The notes: generated by a model from the letters alone, not told the origin. A stretch of DNA of 64,000 nucleotides from Bradyrhizobium sp. CCH5-F6 (GCF_001556045.1 NZ_LSIC01000107.1:1-64000); one strand, 5' to 3'. Shown: positions 8,145-16,861, counted from the first letter of the stretch. A program made the numbers and translations.

Positions 8145-10028
8145 TTACACTTGAGCCTGGAGCAACGTGTTCATCATGCTCTGCACCACCGACATGACGT
8201 GGGCGTTGGCGGCATAGGCATTCTGAAGCTGGATCAGGTTCGACATCTCCGAGTCCAGATTGACGCTGGCGGTCGAGTCGAACTTGGCCTGGAGCGTCGA
8301 GACCACGACGCTCTGGCCCTGCTGGAGCTGGGTCGCCTGGGTGGCCGCGTTGGCCTGGACGCTCAGGAACTGCTGGAGATAGCTCGAGACGCTGCCGGTG
8401 AACGGCTGGCTCGCCGAACCGAGGCCGCTCTGCGGCGAATAGGAGAACACCGCACTGGTGAGCTGCGAATAGAGGTAATCCGAGCGCGTGGTGTCGCCCG
8501 CGGGCGTTACCGGCGAGGTGTTGTACACCGACATCCGCGTCGGATCGTTGACCAGTTGGGTGTTCACGGCGATGCGCCCGGCAAGCCCGGTCATCTGCGA
8601 GCCCGATGCAGTGATTGCGCCGGTGAAGAGCGCCTGCCCGCCGTCGGTGAACAGCGGCAGTTGCGGATTGCCCGAGGTCAGCGACGAGATCGTCTTGGTG
8701 GTCGAGGCCGAATTGACCTTGGTGAGACCGGTGTTGTCGTCGGTCACCCGCAGCGTCGTGGCCGTCGCCGGCGACGGAGCGGCCGAGAACGACAGATGCG
8801 TGCCTGACAGCGCGGTATTGAGCGCAGAGGCGATCGCGCCCATGCCGCCGGCGAAATCGACGCCGATCCGCATCGGATTGGCGTTCGTCGCGTTCTGCAG
8901 CGGCAGCGCCGCCGGGTCGGTCACGTTGACGAGCGTGATCTGGCGCTGCGTGTTGGTGGTCGTGTCCGTGTAGGTGATGTTGACGGTGTTGCCGGGCGCC
9001 GCACCGGCGAGGTCGAGATCGAACCCGGCCGGCGGACCGGAGACCGTGCTGCCGGCGGTGGTCTTGTCGGACAGCGCGCTCGACATCGTCGCGGCGAGCT
9101 GGTCGATCTGGTTCTGCGCCTGCACCAGCATCTCGTCGCGCAGCTTCAGGTCGGCCGCGATCTGGCCGGAAGACACCACGTTGTTGGCGACGACGTCGAC
9201 CTGCGAGCCGTTCGGCAGCTTGATGTTGAACGCACCGACGCCGGACTTGGCCGGGTCGATGTTGTAGAGCGAGGTCGCCGACAGCGCGCCGGCGGAGGCA
9301 AAGGAGAATTCCGAGGCGAGCCCGGCGCCGACCAGCTGAATGCCGGTCGTGGTGTAGATGTTGGCCTGGTTCGAACCGTCGGTGGTGACGCGAACGTCGA
9401 CATATCTAGACAGCGTGTTGATGGCCTGGTCGCGCTGGTCCATCAGTGTGGCGGCCGAGGGATCGGTCGCCGACAGGCCCTGGAGCCTGGTGTTGATGTC
9501 GGCGATCTGCTTCATCGCCGCGTTGGCGGCTTGCGCGGAGTTGCCGAGATCCTGCTCGACATTGGAGCGCAACGACTGGATACCCGTGGTGGTGACGTTG
9601 AGCTGCCGCGCCAGCGCCTGCGCCGCGCCGAGCGCGACGGTCTGCGCCGAGGACGCGCCCGAGCTGGTCGACAGCGCCTGGAGCGCGGTGGTGAAATTGT
9701 TCAGCGCGGTTTCGAGCGTGCCGCTGTTGCCGGGCGTGCCATAGACACTCTGAAGCTGCTTCAGGATGTTGGCCATCTGGTCGGCGTAGCCGCTGCCGCC
9801 GTTCTCGGTGCGCAGCTGATTCAGCACGTAGGTGTCGAGCTCGCGGCTGACACCGGTGGTCATCGCCGTCGCGCCGAACTCGCCGGTGGTGACCTCGATC
9901 TGGTTCGCCCTCTGGACGACGTAACCCGGCGTCTGCGAATTCGCGACGTTCGAGGAGACGATCGAGAGCGCGGCCTGGTTGGCACGCAGGCCGCTCATCG
10001 CACTGGCGAGGGCTGAACTCAAACCCAT
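8145..10028 (-). CDS. flgK: Flagellar hook-associated protein 1 FlgK
   Basis: A 627-residue protein. It begins MGLSSALASAMSGLRANQ with SIVSSNVANSQTPGYV, the rod/hook-family N-terminal motif, and ends SNLIQLQNAYAANAHVMSVV, the matching C-terminal helix. FlgK forms the first ring of the hook-filament junction after export by the flagellar type III apparatus. The central region (nt 8700-9030) has a beta-rich insert with ITLVNVTDP and ASALNTALSG that parallels one in FlgL. It lies 34 bases after flgE in the same operon. Family identity is secure. Confidence 0.94.
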   Translation of the reverse strand: MGLSSALASAMSGLRANQAALSIVSSNVANSQTPGYVVQRANQIEVTTGEFGATAMTTGVSRELDTYVLNQLRTENGGSGYADQMANILKQLQSVYGTPGNSGTLETALNNFTTALQALSTSSGASSAQTVALGAAQALARQLNVTTTGIQSLRSNVEQDLGNSAQAANAAMKQIADINTRLQGLSATDPSAATLMDQRDQAINTLSRYVDVRVTTDGSNQANIYTTTGIQLVGAGLASEFSFASAGALSATSLYNIDPAKSGVGAFNIKLPNGSQVDVVANNVVSSGQIAADLKLRDEMLVQAQNQIDQLAATMSSALSDKTTAGSTVSGPPAGFDLDLAGAAPGNTVNITYTDTTTNTQRQITLVNVTDPAALPLQNATNANPMRIGVDFAGGMGAIASALNTALSGTHLSFSAAPSPATATTLRVTDDNTGLTKVNSASTTKTISSLTSGNPQLPLFTDGGQALFTGAITASGSQMTGLAGRIAVNTQLVNDPTRMSVYNTSPVTPAGDTTRSDYLYSQLTSAVFSYSPQSGLGSASQPFTGSVSSYLQQFLSVQANAATQATQLQQGQSVVVSTLQAKFDSTASVNLDSEMSNLIQLQNAYAANAHVMSVVQSMMNTLLQAQV

Positions 10029-10062
10029 ATCACTGGCCGCCTTTGGTTACGTTACGCGCCGA

Positions 10063-12315
10063 TCAGCGCAACACGTTCAAGAGGTCCTGCACCATCGAAT
10101 TCGCGGTCGTGATCACCTTGGTGTTGGCCGAATAGGCTTGCTGGGTCACGATCAGCTTGGTGAATTCGTCGGCGATGTCGGTGTTGGATCCCTCCAGCGA
10201 CGAGCCGCTGATGGTGCCCGAGGCGCCGTCGATGGCGTCTCCCGACTGCTCGGTCGCGGCATAGGCGCCGCCGTCCATCGCCTTCAGATAGTTGGTGCCG
10301 TTGAAGTGCGACAGCTGAACCTGCGCGAGGTTGAGGTTCTGGCCATTGGAGAAGGTGCCGACCACGATGCCGTTGTTGTTGACGGCAACCGAGCGAAGCT
10401 GACCGGCGGCATAGCCGTTCTGCGTGATGGTGTTGATGGTCACCGCGCCGCTGGTGCTGGCATATTGCGTCAGTCCGCCAGAGGAGATGTTGAAGGCGAC
10501 GGAGCCGAGCGACTGGCCGCTGACGCTGACGTTGTTGATGGTGATGCCCGAGCCGCTCGGCGAAGTCAGCGAGCCGTCTGCGGCAAAGGTGAAGGCCTGG
10601 CCGGTATTGACCCAGCCGACCGTCGTGCCGGTCGCATTGGGATCGGTCTGGTAGAACAGGTTCCAGGTGTCGGAATGGCCGGCGCCCAGCGAGGCGCTGT
10701 CGGTCTTGGCCCAGCGCAATTGCAGGTTCACCGGCGTGCCGGCGGCGTTGTAGGCGGTCACCGCGCCGCCGCTGATCGATTCCTTGGTGAAGGTGGCGAT
10801 GTCGTTGCCGATTACGCCGCCAGTGCCGGCCGTGCCGCCGCCGTCGCGGTTCTTGGTGATGGTCGAGGTGAAGCCTAGCGCGGCGAAGGCAGCGCTGTTC
10901 GAGCTCGACACCGACAGGTTGGACACGGTGCCGGTGTTCAGCGTGATCACGCCGCCGCTGCTGATCGACGATCCCGACGCGCCGGACAGCGCGTCGATCT
11001 TGCCGAGCAGGGTCGTGATGTTGTCGGTGATGTTGATCTGGTTGGGACCCGAGGCGCCCGAGGCCATGAAGGTCAGCGTCTGACCGTTGACCGTGATGGT
11101 ATCGCCGGCAGCGAAGCTGGACGTGAGCACCTGAGCGCCGCCGGCGGTCGCCGAGCCGCTCAGCACCGTTGCGCCCGAGATCGCGGGCGAGGACAGCACG
11201 TTGCCGCCGCGGGTCACGCTGCTGATGCCGAGTGCGGTGGCGGCCGTGCCGCTGCCGACGGCCACGTCGGTGCCGGTGCCGCTCGAGATCTGGATATTGC
11301 CGCTGGCGGAGAGCGAAGCCGTGACGCCGGCGCCGCCCGCGGTCTGGATCGCGTTCAGGATGTCCGCAACCGTCGCCGTCGTGCCCGCGCCCAGGCCGAT
11401 CGTGGTGTTGTTGCCGACCGTCGAAACCGTCGTGCCGGCGTTGAAGGTGATCGTGTTGCCATTGATCGTCAGCGTCTGGCCGCTCAACGCGGTGAGAATG
11501 CTGGAGGCGAGATGCGTGCCGACGGTGTTGTCGAGGGAGGTGGTGGTCGAGGCGACCGCAGACGAATTGTTCTGGAGAGCGACCGTGCCGGTGGCCGTCG
11601 TCGACGAATACGCGGAACGGATGTTGCCGGTGGCGGCTGCGCCTGACACCGTGGCGTTGGCATAGGGCGCGGGCGGTGTGCCGACCGGCAGCGGGTTGGC
11701 GGTGAAGTCGGACGGGTTCAGCCCGCCGGCCGCCAGCAGCGTGCCGGCCGCCGCTGTCGTTTTCGCCACCGTGTTCGGCTGCGTCGGCAGGTTCGCAGCG
11801 TACTGGATCGAGGTGGTCGCCTGCGCCGGAATGAAGTTGTTCTGGAATTGCAGCACGTTTGCCACGCTGCCTGTCGGGTTGCCCGTCTTCGGGTCGACCG
11901 TGACGCCCATCAGGTAATAGCCGGCGCCGTTGACCAGATTGCCGTTGGCATTGAGCTGGAAGTCGCCGCGCCTCGTGTAGTAGGTGACGCCGGTGAACAC
12001 CGGCACGTTGTCGACGACGCCGCTCGCCTTCTGGATCGAGAAGAAGCCGTCGCCGGTGATCGCCATGTTGGTGGCGACGGTGGAGGACGAGATCGTGCCC
12101 TGCGTGGTGATGGTGGCCTTCGCATTGGCCGTCACGCCGCCGGCGACCTGCTTGCTGGGGACCGAAGAGTCGGGAATGAGGTCGACGAAGCTGGTGCCGA
12201 TGCCCTTGTAACCGGTGGTGGACGAGTTCGCGATGTTGCCCGAGATGTTCTGAAGCGCGAAGGACTGCGCCTGCAGGCCACCCACCGAGGTGTTCATTGC
12301 ATCGAAGATACCCAT
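10063..12315 (-). CDS. flgE: Flagellar hook protein FlgE (enlarged)
   Basis: A 750-residue hook subunit. The N-terminus is MGIFDAMNTSVGGLQAQSFA with NISGNIANSSTTGYKG; the C-terminus is EFTKLIVTQQAYSANTKVIT, the classic FlgE/FlgG helix. Standard FlgE is 400-600 residues. The excess is a central beta-rich stretch with two related modules: QTLTINGNTITF (about residues 268-365) and GDTITVNGQTLTF (about 378-483), the second closely matching FlgL. The gene heads flgE-flgK-flgL. A sigma-54-like promoter lies 64-80 bases upstream, as known for class III hook genes in related bacteria. Confidence 0.95.
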   Translation of the reverse strand: MGIFDAMNTSVGGLQAQSFALQNISGNIANSSTTGYKGIGTSFVDLIPDSSVPSKQVAGGVTANAKATITTQGTISSSTVATNMAITGDGFFSIQKASGVVDNVPVFTGVTYYTRRGDFQLNANGNLVNGAGYYLMGVTVDPKTGNPTGSVANVLQFQNNFIPAQATTSIQYAANLPTQPNTVAKTTAAAGTLLAAGGLNPSDFTANPLPVGTPPAPYANATVSGAAATGNIRSAYSSTTATGTVALQNNSSAVASTTTSLDNTVGTHLASSILTALSGQTLTINGNTITFNAGTTVSTVGNNTTIGLGAGTTATVADILNAIQTAGGAGVTASLSASGNIQISSGTGTDVAVGSGTAATALGISSVTRGGNVLSSPAISGATVLSGSATAGGAQVLTSSFAAGDTITVNGQTLTFMASGASGPNQINITDNITTLLGKIDALSGASGSSISSGGVITLNTGTVSNLSVSSSNSAAFAALGFTSTITKNRDGGGTAGTGGVIGNDIATFTKESISGGAVTAYNAAGTPVNLQLRWAKTDSASLGAGHSDTWNLFYQTDPNATGTTVGWVNTGQAFTFAADGSLTSPSGSGITINNVSVSGQSLGSVAFNISSGGLTQYASTSGAVTINTITQNGYAAGQLRSVAVNNNGIVVGTFSNGQNLNLAQVQLSHFNGTNYLKAMDGGAYAATEQSGDAIDGASGTISGSSLEGSNTDIADEFTKLIVTQQAYSANTKVITTANSMVQDLLNVLR

Positions 12316-12378
12316 AACTTTGTCTCCAAATCCGATCTCGGCGGCCGGTCGACCATGGCCGCAATCGGTAAGAGACGT

Positions 12379-12395
12379 CGCAAGGGCTATGCCAA
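12379..12395 (-). promoter_or_regulatory. Sigma-54-like -24/-12 promoter of flgE
   Basis: On the minus strand the sequence reads TTGGCATAGCCCTTGCG. It matches the RpoN consensus TGGCAC-N5-TTGC with GG and GC exactly ten bases apart and two mismatches outside the GG/GC core. It would start transcription about 50 bases before the flgE ATG. Hook genes of Caulobacter-type flagella are RpoN/FlbD dependent. Confidence 0.55.
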
Positions 12396-12433
12396 TGCAG
12401 GTATCCTCAAGAAATCAATGACTTAAACAGACA

Positions 12434-12530
12434 TGCCCCGGTCGGATGACCGGGGCACAATTGCCGGGCCGGCAACAATTGCCGGGGCATGACCTCATTC
12501 CGGAGCGGTCCGCAGGACCGAATCCGGAAT
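12434..12530. repeat. Cluster of palindromes between msrB and flgE
   Basis: Three stem-loops are packed in about 100 bases. A perfect 10-bp stem TGCCCCGGTC/GACCGGGGCA sits at 12434-12457. A TTGCCGG/CCGGCAA dyad follows. A long hairpin at 12497-12530 has arms ATTCCGGAGCGGTCC and GGACCGAATCCGGAAT. The last lies 6 bases past the msrB stop and may terminate it; there is no U-tract. It looks like a mosaic of rhizobial intergenic palindromes. Confidence 0.65.
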
Positions 12531-12536
12531 GACACC

Positions 12537-13049
12537 TCAAGTCGCCGACGCCGCAGCCGGGTGGAAGACCAGCCCGAAACCATCGATGCAGTAGCGCAAT
12601 CCGGTCGGCTTCGGGCCGTCGTCGAAGACATGGCCGAGATGACCGCCGCAGCGGCGGCAATGCACCTCGGTGCGGACCATCCCATAGGCGCGGTCCTCGG
12701 TCTTTCCGATATTGCCCTCGATGGGCGCATAGAAGCTCGGCCATCCCGTGCCGCTCTCGAACTTGGTCTCGGACGAAAACAGCGGCAGGTCGCAGCCGGC
12801 GCAGGCGAAGATGCCCTTGCGCTTCTCCTTGAGCAGCGGGCTGGAGCCCGGCCGCTCCGTGCCGTGGTTGCGCAGGATCTCATATTGCTGCGGCGTGAGC
12901 TGCGCGCGCCATTCGGCCTCGGTCTTCACGATCTCGAACTTTCCCGCGGCCTTCTCGCCGGCCTCGGCGGGGGATGCCGTCAGCCAGCGGAAGGCCGAAA
13001 AGCCAAACAGGCCGGCGACGGTCGATAGCAGGATGCGGCGGTCAAACAT
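12537..13049 (-). CDS. msrB: Peptide methionine (R)-S-oxide reductase, probably exported
   Basis: A 170-residue MsrB that reduces methionine-R-sulfoxide in proteins. Zinc ligands are in CAGC (Cys83, Cys86) and CRRC (Cys131, Cys134); the catalytic Cys154 is in RYCID, and GTGWPSF and GGHLGHVFDDGP are diagnostic. The first 30 residues (MFDRRILLSTVAGLFGFSAF, then ASPAEAGE) look like a Sec or Tat signal with twin Arg4-Arg5 and an AEA-type cleavage site. It therefore probably works in the periplasm, unlike cytoplasmic MsrB. It is upstream of flgE on the same strand, but the palindrome cluster separates the two transcription units. Confidence 0.93.
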   Translation of the reverse strand: MFDRRILLSTVAGLFGFSAFRWLTASPAEAGEKAAGKFEIVKTEAEWRAQLTPQQYEILRNHGTERPGSSPLLKEKRKGIFACAGCDLPLFSSETKFESGTGWPSFYAPIEGNIGKTEDRAYGMVRTEVHCRRCGGHLGHVFDDGPKPTGLRYCIDGFGLVFHPAAASAT

Positions 13050-13136
13050 CTCATTCTCCGTGCGGGAGCTTCCACGCCCTGAGATACGGGCTCTAACGGC
13101 CGACGTTACAGGTTCGGGCGGAATTTTTCTCTGGGC

Positions 13137-14594
13137 CTATTGCGGGACGCCATCGCCTTGCGAGGCCGGTTCCACGCTCTGTGCCGCCGCTCTTGGCGGC
13201 GGAGCCGGCCGCGGCCGGACGCCGGCCTGCGGGCGGCGCGGGCCCGTGCCGGCCGCCCGATTGGCTTCGGCGAGGCGCGCCTCGCGCTTCCTGTCCTTGA
13301 CGCGGGCCCGCTCGCGGTAACGGGCGAGCGAGCCGGCGACGGCGGAACTCGCCCTGCTCCAGATCCCGACCAGCTGGCCCGCGACGCGGCCCGTGGTGCC
13401 GCCCGCCCAGACCAGTTCAAATGGCGAAAACAACCGCCAGCGCTCATCGCCACGCAGAATGCTGCGCGCGATCATCTGTCCGGCCATGGCGGAAGTGTTC
13501 ATGCCCTGGCGGCCGAACCCGCTCGCGACCCACAGGCCTTTGCGCAGCTGGCCGATCTGCGGCATGCCGTGCACGGTCTGGCCGGTGGCGCCGCCGAACA
13601 TGTCGGCGATCTCGACATTGCCGAGCGCCGGAAAAATCGTGCGGATCCGCCGCCTGACGGCGCCAGCGAAGCGCTGCGGGCGTGCCGCCCAGGTGGTCTC
13701 CGGGCTCTCCCACATCAGCCGGTCGCCATCGACGATCCGGAAATGGTCGACACCGTCGGAATCCGTCACCGATCCCTTGAAGGCGATGATCTCGTGAAGC
13801 CGCTCGCCGAGCGGCGCGGTCACGCCGGCATAGCGCCAGACCGGCAGGAGCGTGTCCGACAGACGCTTCAAGGGCGCACCGAGGTGAATGTTGCCGGCGA
13901 GCACGATATGGCTCGCCCGCAGCCGCGCCGAGGGCGTGACGATGCGCTTGCGGATGCCGGAATGATCGATGCTGACGACCGGCGTGTCCTCGAAGATGCG
14001 GGCCCCTGCCCGCCGCGCCAGCGCCGCAAGGCCGTGCACATATTTGCGGCCGTCGACCTGGAACGCCCTGGGATAGTACACGCCGTGGAAGTAGCGATCG
14101 GTCTTGAGCAGCTCGCGGACGCGTTCGGCCTGCCAGCCCTCGACCTCGGTATCGAAATCCTCGTTCAGCATCTGCAACCGGCTGATCAGCCGGTCGCCGG
14201 CATCGACGTTGGAGACTTCCAGCACGCCCTCGCTCAGGGCAATTCCCGGCATGTTCTCGTCCGTGACGTTGGCCCGGACGATCTCGGCGCCCTCCTTCGA
14301 GAGCGTCCACAACTCGCGCGCGTCCTCGAAGCCGATGCGCTCGATCAGGTCGGTGAGCGGCAATGCAAAGCCCGGCATCACAGTGCCGAGCTGGTTGCCC
14401 GAGGCGTTCCAGCCGATATGCCGGCCCTCGAGCACCGCGACGCTGGCCCCGAGCCGGGCAGCTTCCAGCGCGACGGAAAGGCCGGCAAGCCCCGCTCCGA
14501 CGACGCAGATGTCGACGTCCAGATCGAACGACAGCCGCTCGCGGTCGCGAAAGCCGGCTTCTTCCTGGGACACGCTTGTGAAAGTCTCGCTCAT
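13137..14594 (-). CDS. FAD-dependent oxidoreductase of the D-amino-acid oxidase (DAO) family
   Basis: A 485-residue flavoprotein. The Rossmann dinucleotide motif is VDICVVGAGLAGLSVALEAA (about residues 27-46) followed by VLEGRHIGWNASG. The C-terminal FAD contacts are in FGGATGQTVHGMP and VASGFGRQGMN. Members oxidise an amine or amino acid with O2 or pass electrons onward (glycine oxidase, PuuB or OrdL-like). The last 80 residues (after AGQLVGIWSRA) are Arg/Pro/Ala-rich and probably disordered. It is a single-gene unit, divergent from the SixA-like gene. The substrate cannot be assigned. Confidence 0.85.
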   Translation of the reverse strand: MSETFTSVSQEEAGFRDRERLSFDLDVDICVVGAGLAGLSVALEAARLGASVAVLEGRHIGWNASGNQLGTVMPGFALPLTDLIERIGFEDARELWTLSKEGAEIVRANVTDENMPGIALSEGVLEVSNVDAGDRLISRLQMLNEDFDTEVEGWQAERVRELLKTDRYFHGVYYPRAFQVDGRKYVHGLAALARRAGARIFEDTPVVSIDHSGIRKRIVTPSARLRASHIVLAGNIHLGAPLKRLSDTLLPVWRYAGVTAPLGERLHEIIAFKGSVTDSDGVDHFRIVDGDRLMWESPETTWAARPQRFAGAVRRRIRTIFPALGNVEIADMFGGATGQTVHGMPQIGQLRKGLWVASGFGRQGMNTSAMAGQMIARSILRGDERWRLFSPFELVWAGGTTGRVAGQLVGIWSRASSAVAGSLARYRERARVKDRKREARLAEANRAAGTGPRRPQAGVRPRPAPPPRAAAQSVEPASQGDGVPQ

Positions 14595-14686
14595 GGCGTT
14601 TCTTAAGATACCAACCCGGCGCCTGTCACCTTGTCCTCAACCGGCGCCTGTAGATTATTCTGGACGTGGAACGATTCGAGAATGCC

Positions 14687-15223
14687 ATGCGCCGTTTGAT
14701 GCTGCTGCGTCACGCCAAGACCGAGACCGACGCGCCGAGCGGCCGTGACCAGGATCGCCGCCTCGACGAGCGCGGCCACAAGGATGCGGCGCAGATCGGC
14801 GACTGGATCGCCGCCCATCCGCCCTTCCCCGATACCGTGCTGGTGTCGCATGCCGTCCGTGCCCGGCAGACCTGGGACATCGCCTGGGAGGCGATGAAGG
14901 ACCGCGTCGCAGCGCCGCAGGTCGAGGTCCTGCCGGAACTCTATGGCGCCGATCCTGCCGAGATCCTGGCGGCCATTCGCACGGCGACCGCGCCAGCCGA
15001 CCCAAAGCAGTTGCTGCTGATCGGCCACAATCCCGGCATGCACGAGGTCGCGCTGATGCTGATGGGCAGCGGCGATCCGGCCGGTGCCAGGGCACTCGGC
15101 GACAACCTGCCCACCGCGGGGCTTGCGATCTTCGACTTTGACGTCAAGGATTGGGGTGACGTGGCCTACCGCCGCGGCAAGCTTGTGCTGTTCGTCAGCC
15201 CCAAGCTGCTTCGATCGGGATGA
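14687..15223 (+). CDS. SixA-like phosphohistidine phosphatase
   Basis: A 178-residue histidine-phosphatase-superfamily protein. MRRLMLLRHAKTETD carries the RHG-type active-site histidine as Arg-His-Ala, typical of SixA. LDERGHKDAAQIGDWI, VSHAVRARQTW and LLIGHNPGMHEVA supply the second Arg and second His. SixA removes phosphate from histidine of phosphorelay or PTS proteins. I start at ATG 14687 because the family begins MxxLxLLRHAK; an in-frame GTG at 14666 is possible. Followed after 50 bases by a universal stress protein gene on the same strand. Confidence 0.87.
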   Translation: MRRLMLLRHAKTETDAPSGRDQDRRLDERGHKDAAQIGDWIAAHPPFPDTVLVSHAVRARQTWDIAWEAMKDRVAAPQVEVLPELYGADPAEILAAIRTATAPADPKQLLLIGHNPGMHEVALMLMGSGDPAGARALGDNLPTAGLAIFDFDVKDWGDVAYRRGKLVLFVSPKLLRSG

Positions 15224-15273
15224 TCGCGCGACCTACCGGCAAGACATGCTGACCTGGAGATTTGGAGGCGCAG

Positions 15274-15699
15274 ATGTTCAAGTCCATCCTCGTGCCCATC
15301 GACCTCGCCGATACCGATCTGGCAAAACCGGCGATCGCGACCGCAGCGACGTTGTCGCAGACCTGGAGCGGCACGGTGCGCCTGCTCAACGTGCTGCCCA
15401 TGACGCCGGTGATGCTGGCCGAATACGTACCGGCCGATTTCGACGAGCAGCAGCGCCAGACCTCGGAGGAGGCCCTCGCCATCGTCGCGCGCGAGTCCGG
15501 CATCGAGCCGGGCCGCATCTCCAGCGTGGTGCGCCAGGGCGGCATCTACCACGAGATCCTGGAGGAAGCCGCGCAGATGAAGGCCGACCTGATCGTGATG
15601 ACCTCGCACCGGCCGGCGATGCGCACCTATTTCCTCGGCTCCAACGCCGGACACGTCGTGCGCTACGCCAAATGCTCGGTGCTGGTGGTCAGGCACTGA
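15274..15699 (+). CDS. Universal stress protein (UspA family)
   Basis: A 141-residue single Usp domain: MFKSILVPIDLAD opens the alpha/beta fold, VRLLNVLPM follows, and LIVMTSHRP...FLGSNAGHVVRYAKCSVLVVR closes it. The usual ATP loop G-x2-G-x9-G-S/T is only partly kept: the last Gly-Ser is present, while the first two glycines are replaced by Ser-His-Arg. Nucleotide binding is therefore uncertain. The start at 15274 has GGAGG at 15264-15268. It may be co-transcribed with the SixA-like gene. Confidence 0.92.
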   Translation: MFKSILVPIDLADTDLAKPAIATAATLSQTWSGTVRLLNVLPMTPVMLAEYVPADFDEQQRQTSEEALAIVARESGIEPGRISSVVRQGGIYHEILEEAAQMKADLIVMTSHRPAMRTYFLGSNAGHVVRYAKCSVLVVRH

Positions 15700-15720
15700 G
15701 CGCGGCGCCTGGCTTGCTTC

Positions 15721-15798
15721 GTAGCCCGGGTGAGCGAAGCGACACCCGGGATCGCTCGCGGTGAGAATCCCGGATATCGCTTCGCTCATCCGGGCTAC
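15721..15798. repeat. Palindromic intergenic repeat, family A copy 1
   Basis: Imperfect inverted repeat with arms beginning GTAGCCCGGGTGAGCGAAGC and ending ATCGCTTCGCTCATCC-GGGCTAC, 20 bases after the usp stop. The same element recurs at 23668-23734 and 62669-62754. Confidence 0.85.
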
Positions 15799-16446
15799 AA
15801 GATGTCGAGTTGCCCGTCGGCAAAACACCCAAGCCGTCGGTCAACCCATGCCACCGAAAATATTCCACTTTACCGAAATTCGGAAACAACGTATTTGTTG
15901 CCTCACCCCGGCCCAAGGAAGAGGGGCGTATCGCGATCGTCACGAACGCGGGCCGGGCAGCGGTGGACGTGGGTGACACCGGCGCGAAGGGTTTTGCAGG
16001 GCAGGCAACTGTGAGCAAGACCGTCGCGCATACGACCGGTGTCATCGGCGTACGGCAAAATCGTGTGGTCCTGACGCCCGGGGTCTGTGCGTCAAGTCTT
16101 GTGGTGATTCGTGTCGTCCAACCGGACGCACACATCAGCCATCCGCAAGGCGACGGGGGCAATAGTGCATCGCTCCCCGGGGAGAGCGCGACATAAGCCG
16201 TCAAACCACTGCGCAGGGAAGGCCGGGATGTCCTGGCTACACCTGTATGCCGCTGTGCAGCTTCTCACCACGCAGATTCCGCACAGTGGACCTCGGGTGC
16301 CAGCGGGCTCCCGGTCTTCCCTGCCCCCTCTTTCAGTTGAGGGTGAGCAAGAAGCAAAGCTCGGGCGAAATGAGCCGCGAGAATGCGGAAGTGCGTCCGC
16401 AATGAAGATACGATTCGAGAGAACGACGCCTTTCACCCCGTACTCC
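15799..16446. repeat. Degenerate composite repeat region without convincing genes
   Basis: Both strands carry open frames of 90-290 codons, but none has a ribosome site, family motif or natural composition. The translations (for example MSSNRTHTSAIRKATG on the plus strand) are rich in Arg, Pro and Ser, as expected of non-coding GC-rich DNA. From memory, similar stretches recur between genes in Bradyrhizobium and Rhodopseudomonas genomes and are often mis-annotated. I see a repeat remnant, not a gene. Confidence 0.45.
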
Positions 16447-16525
16447 GTCATTGCGAGCGCAGCGAAGCAATCCAGAATCTTTCCGCGGACGCATTTCTGG
16501 ATTGCTTCGCTGCGCTCGCAATGAC
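16447..16525. repeat. Palindromic intergenic repeat, family B copy 1
   Basis: Inverted repeat whose 30-base arms start GTCATTGCGAGCGCAGCGAA and end with the exact complement, separated by about 19 bases. A near-identical copy lies at 51942-52019. Its transcript would fold into one long hairpin. Confidence 0.88.
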
Positions 16526-16556
16526 GATGTTGAGTCAGGTGTGCGCCACACACTCG

Positions 16557-16620
16557 CTCTCGTGCCCCGCACGCTCTGCGCCGCAACGCTGAGGGCGTTG
16601 CAGCGCGTCCGGGACACGCG
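16557..16620. repeat. GC-rich intergenic repeat, family G copy 1
   Basis: Contains GCAGCGCGTCCGGGACACG (16600-16618), found exactly at 45338-45356, in both places preceded by a related CTCTGCG...CAACG/GTTGCG segment. It lies just past the stop of the DUF1127 gene and may serve as its 3-prime structure. Confidence 0.6.
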
Positions 16621-16624
16621 GGGA

Positions 16625-16861
16625 TCACAGATACCGCGTCAGCTCGGCCTTGAACTGCCCGTACACCGCATCCTCGATCTGGCTGCGCGTGATGCCGATG
16701 TCGCGCAAGGCGCGGTCGTCGAGCTCGTTCAGCGTCTTGACGGCGGAGCGGCGCTCCAGGCGGTTGAACAGCGCAGAGGCGGCGTGGGCGAGCGCACTGA
16801 AAAATCCGCCCGATGAGGATGGGCGTAAGCTCCGCCCGGCAGTTTGCGAGATCGTGGTCAT
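16625..16861 (-). CDS. DUF1127 small protein
   Basis: A 78-residue protein with the C-terminal DUF1127 signature LNELDDRALRDIGITRSQIE and a basic, Ser-rich N-terminus. Small DUF1127 proteins are widespread in alphaproteobacteria. A few have been linked to RNA turnover and to phosphate or nitrogen regulation, but the role of this one is unknown. It is divergent from a MocR-type regulator 187 bases away, an arrangement suggesting that the regulator controls it. Confidence 0.85.
   Translation of the reverse strand: MTTISQTAGRSLRPSSSGGFFSALAHAASALFNRLERRSAVKTLNELDDRALRDIGITRSQIEDAVYGQFKAELTRYL

Noticed and set aside
16111..16524. A 137-codon plus-strand frame in the repeat region
   Set aside because: It runs into a palindromic repeat, lacks a ribosome site and has a composition typical of translated repeats.
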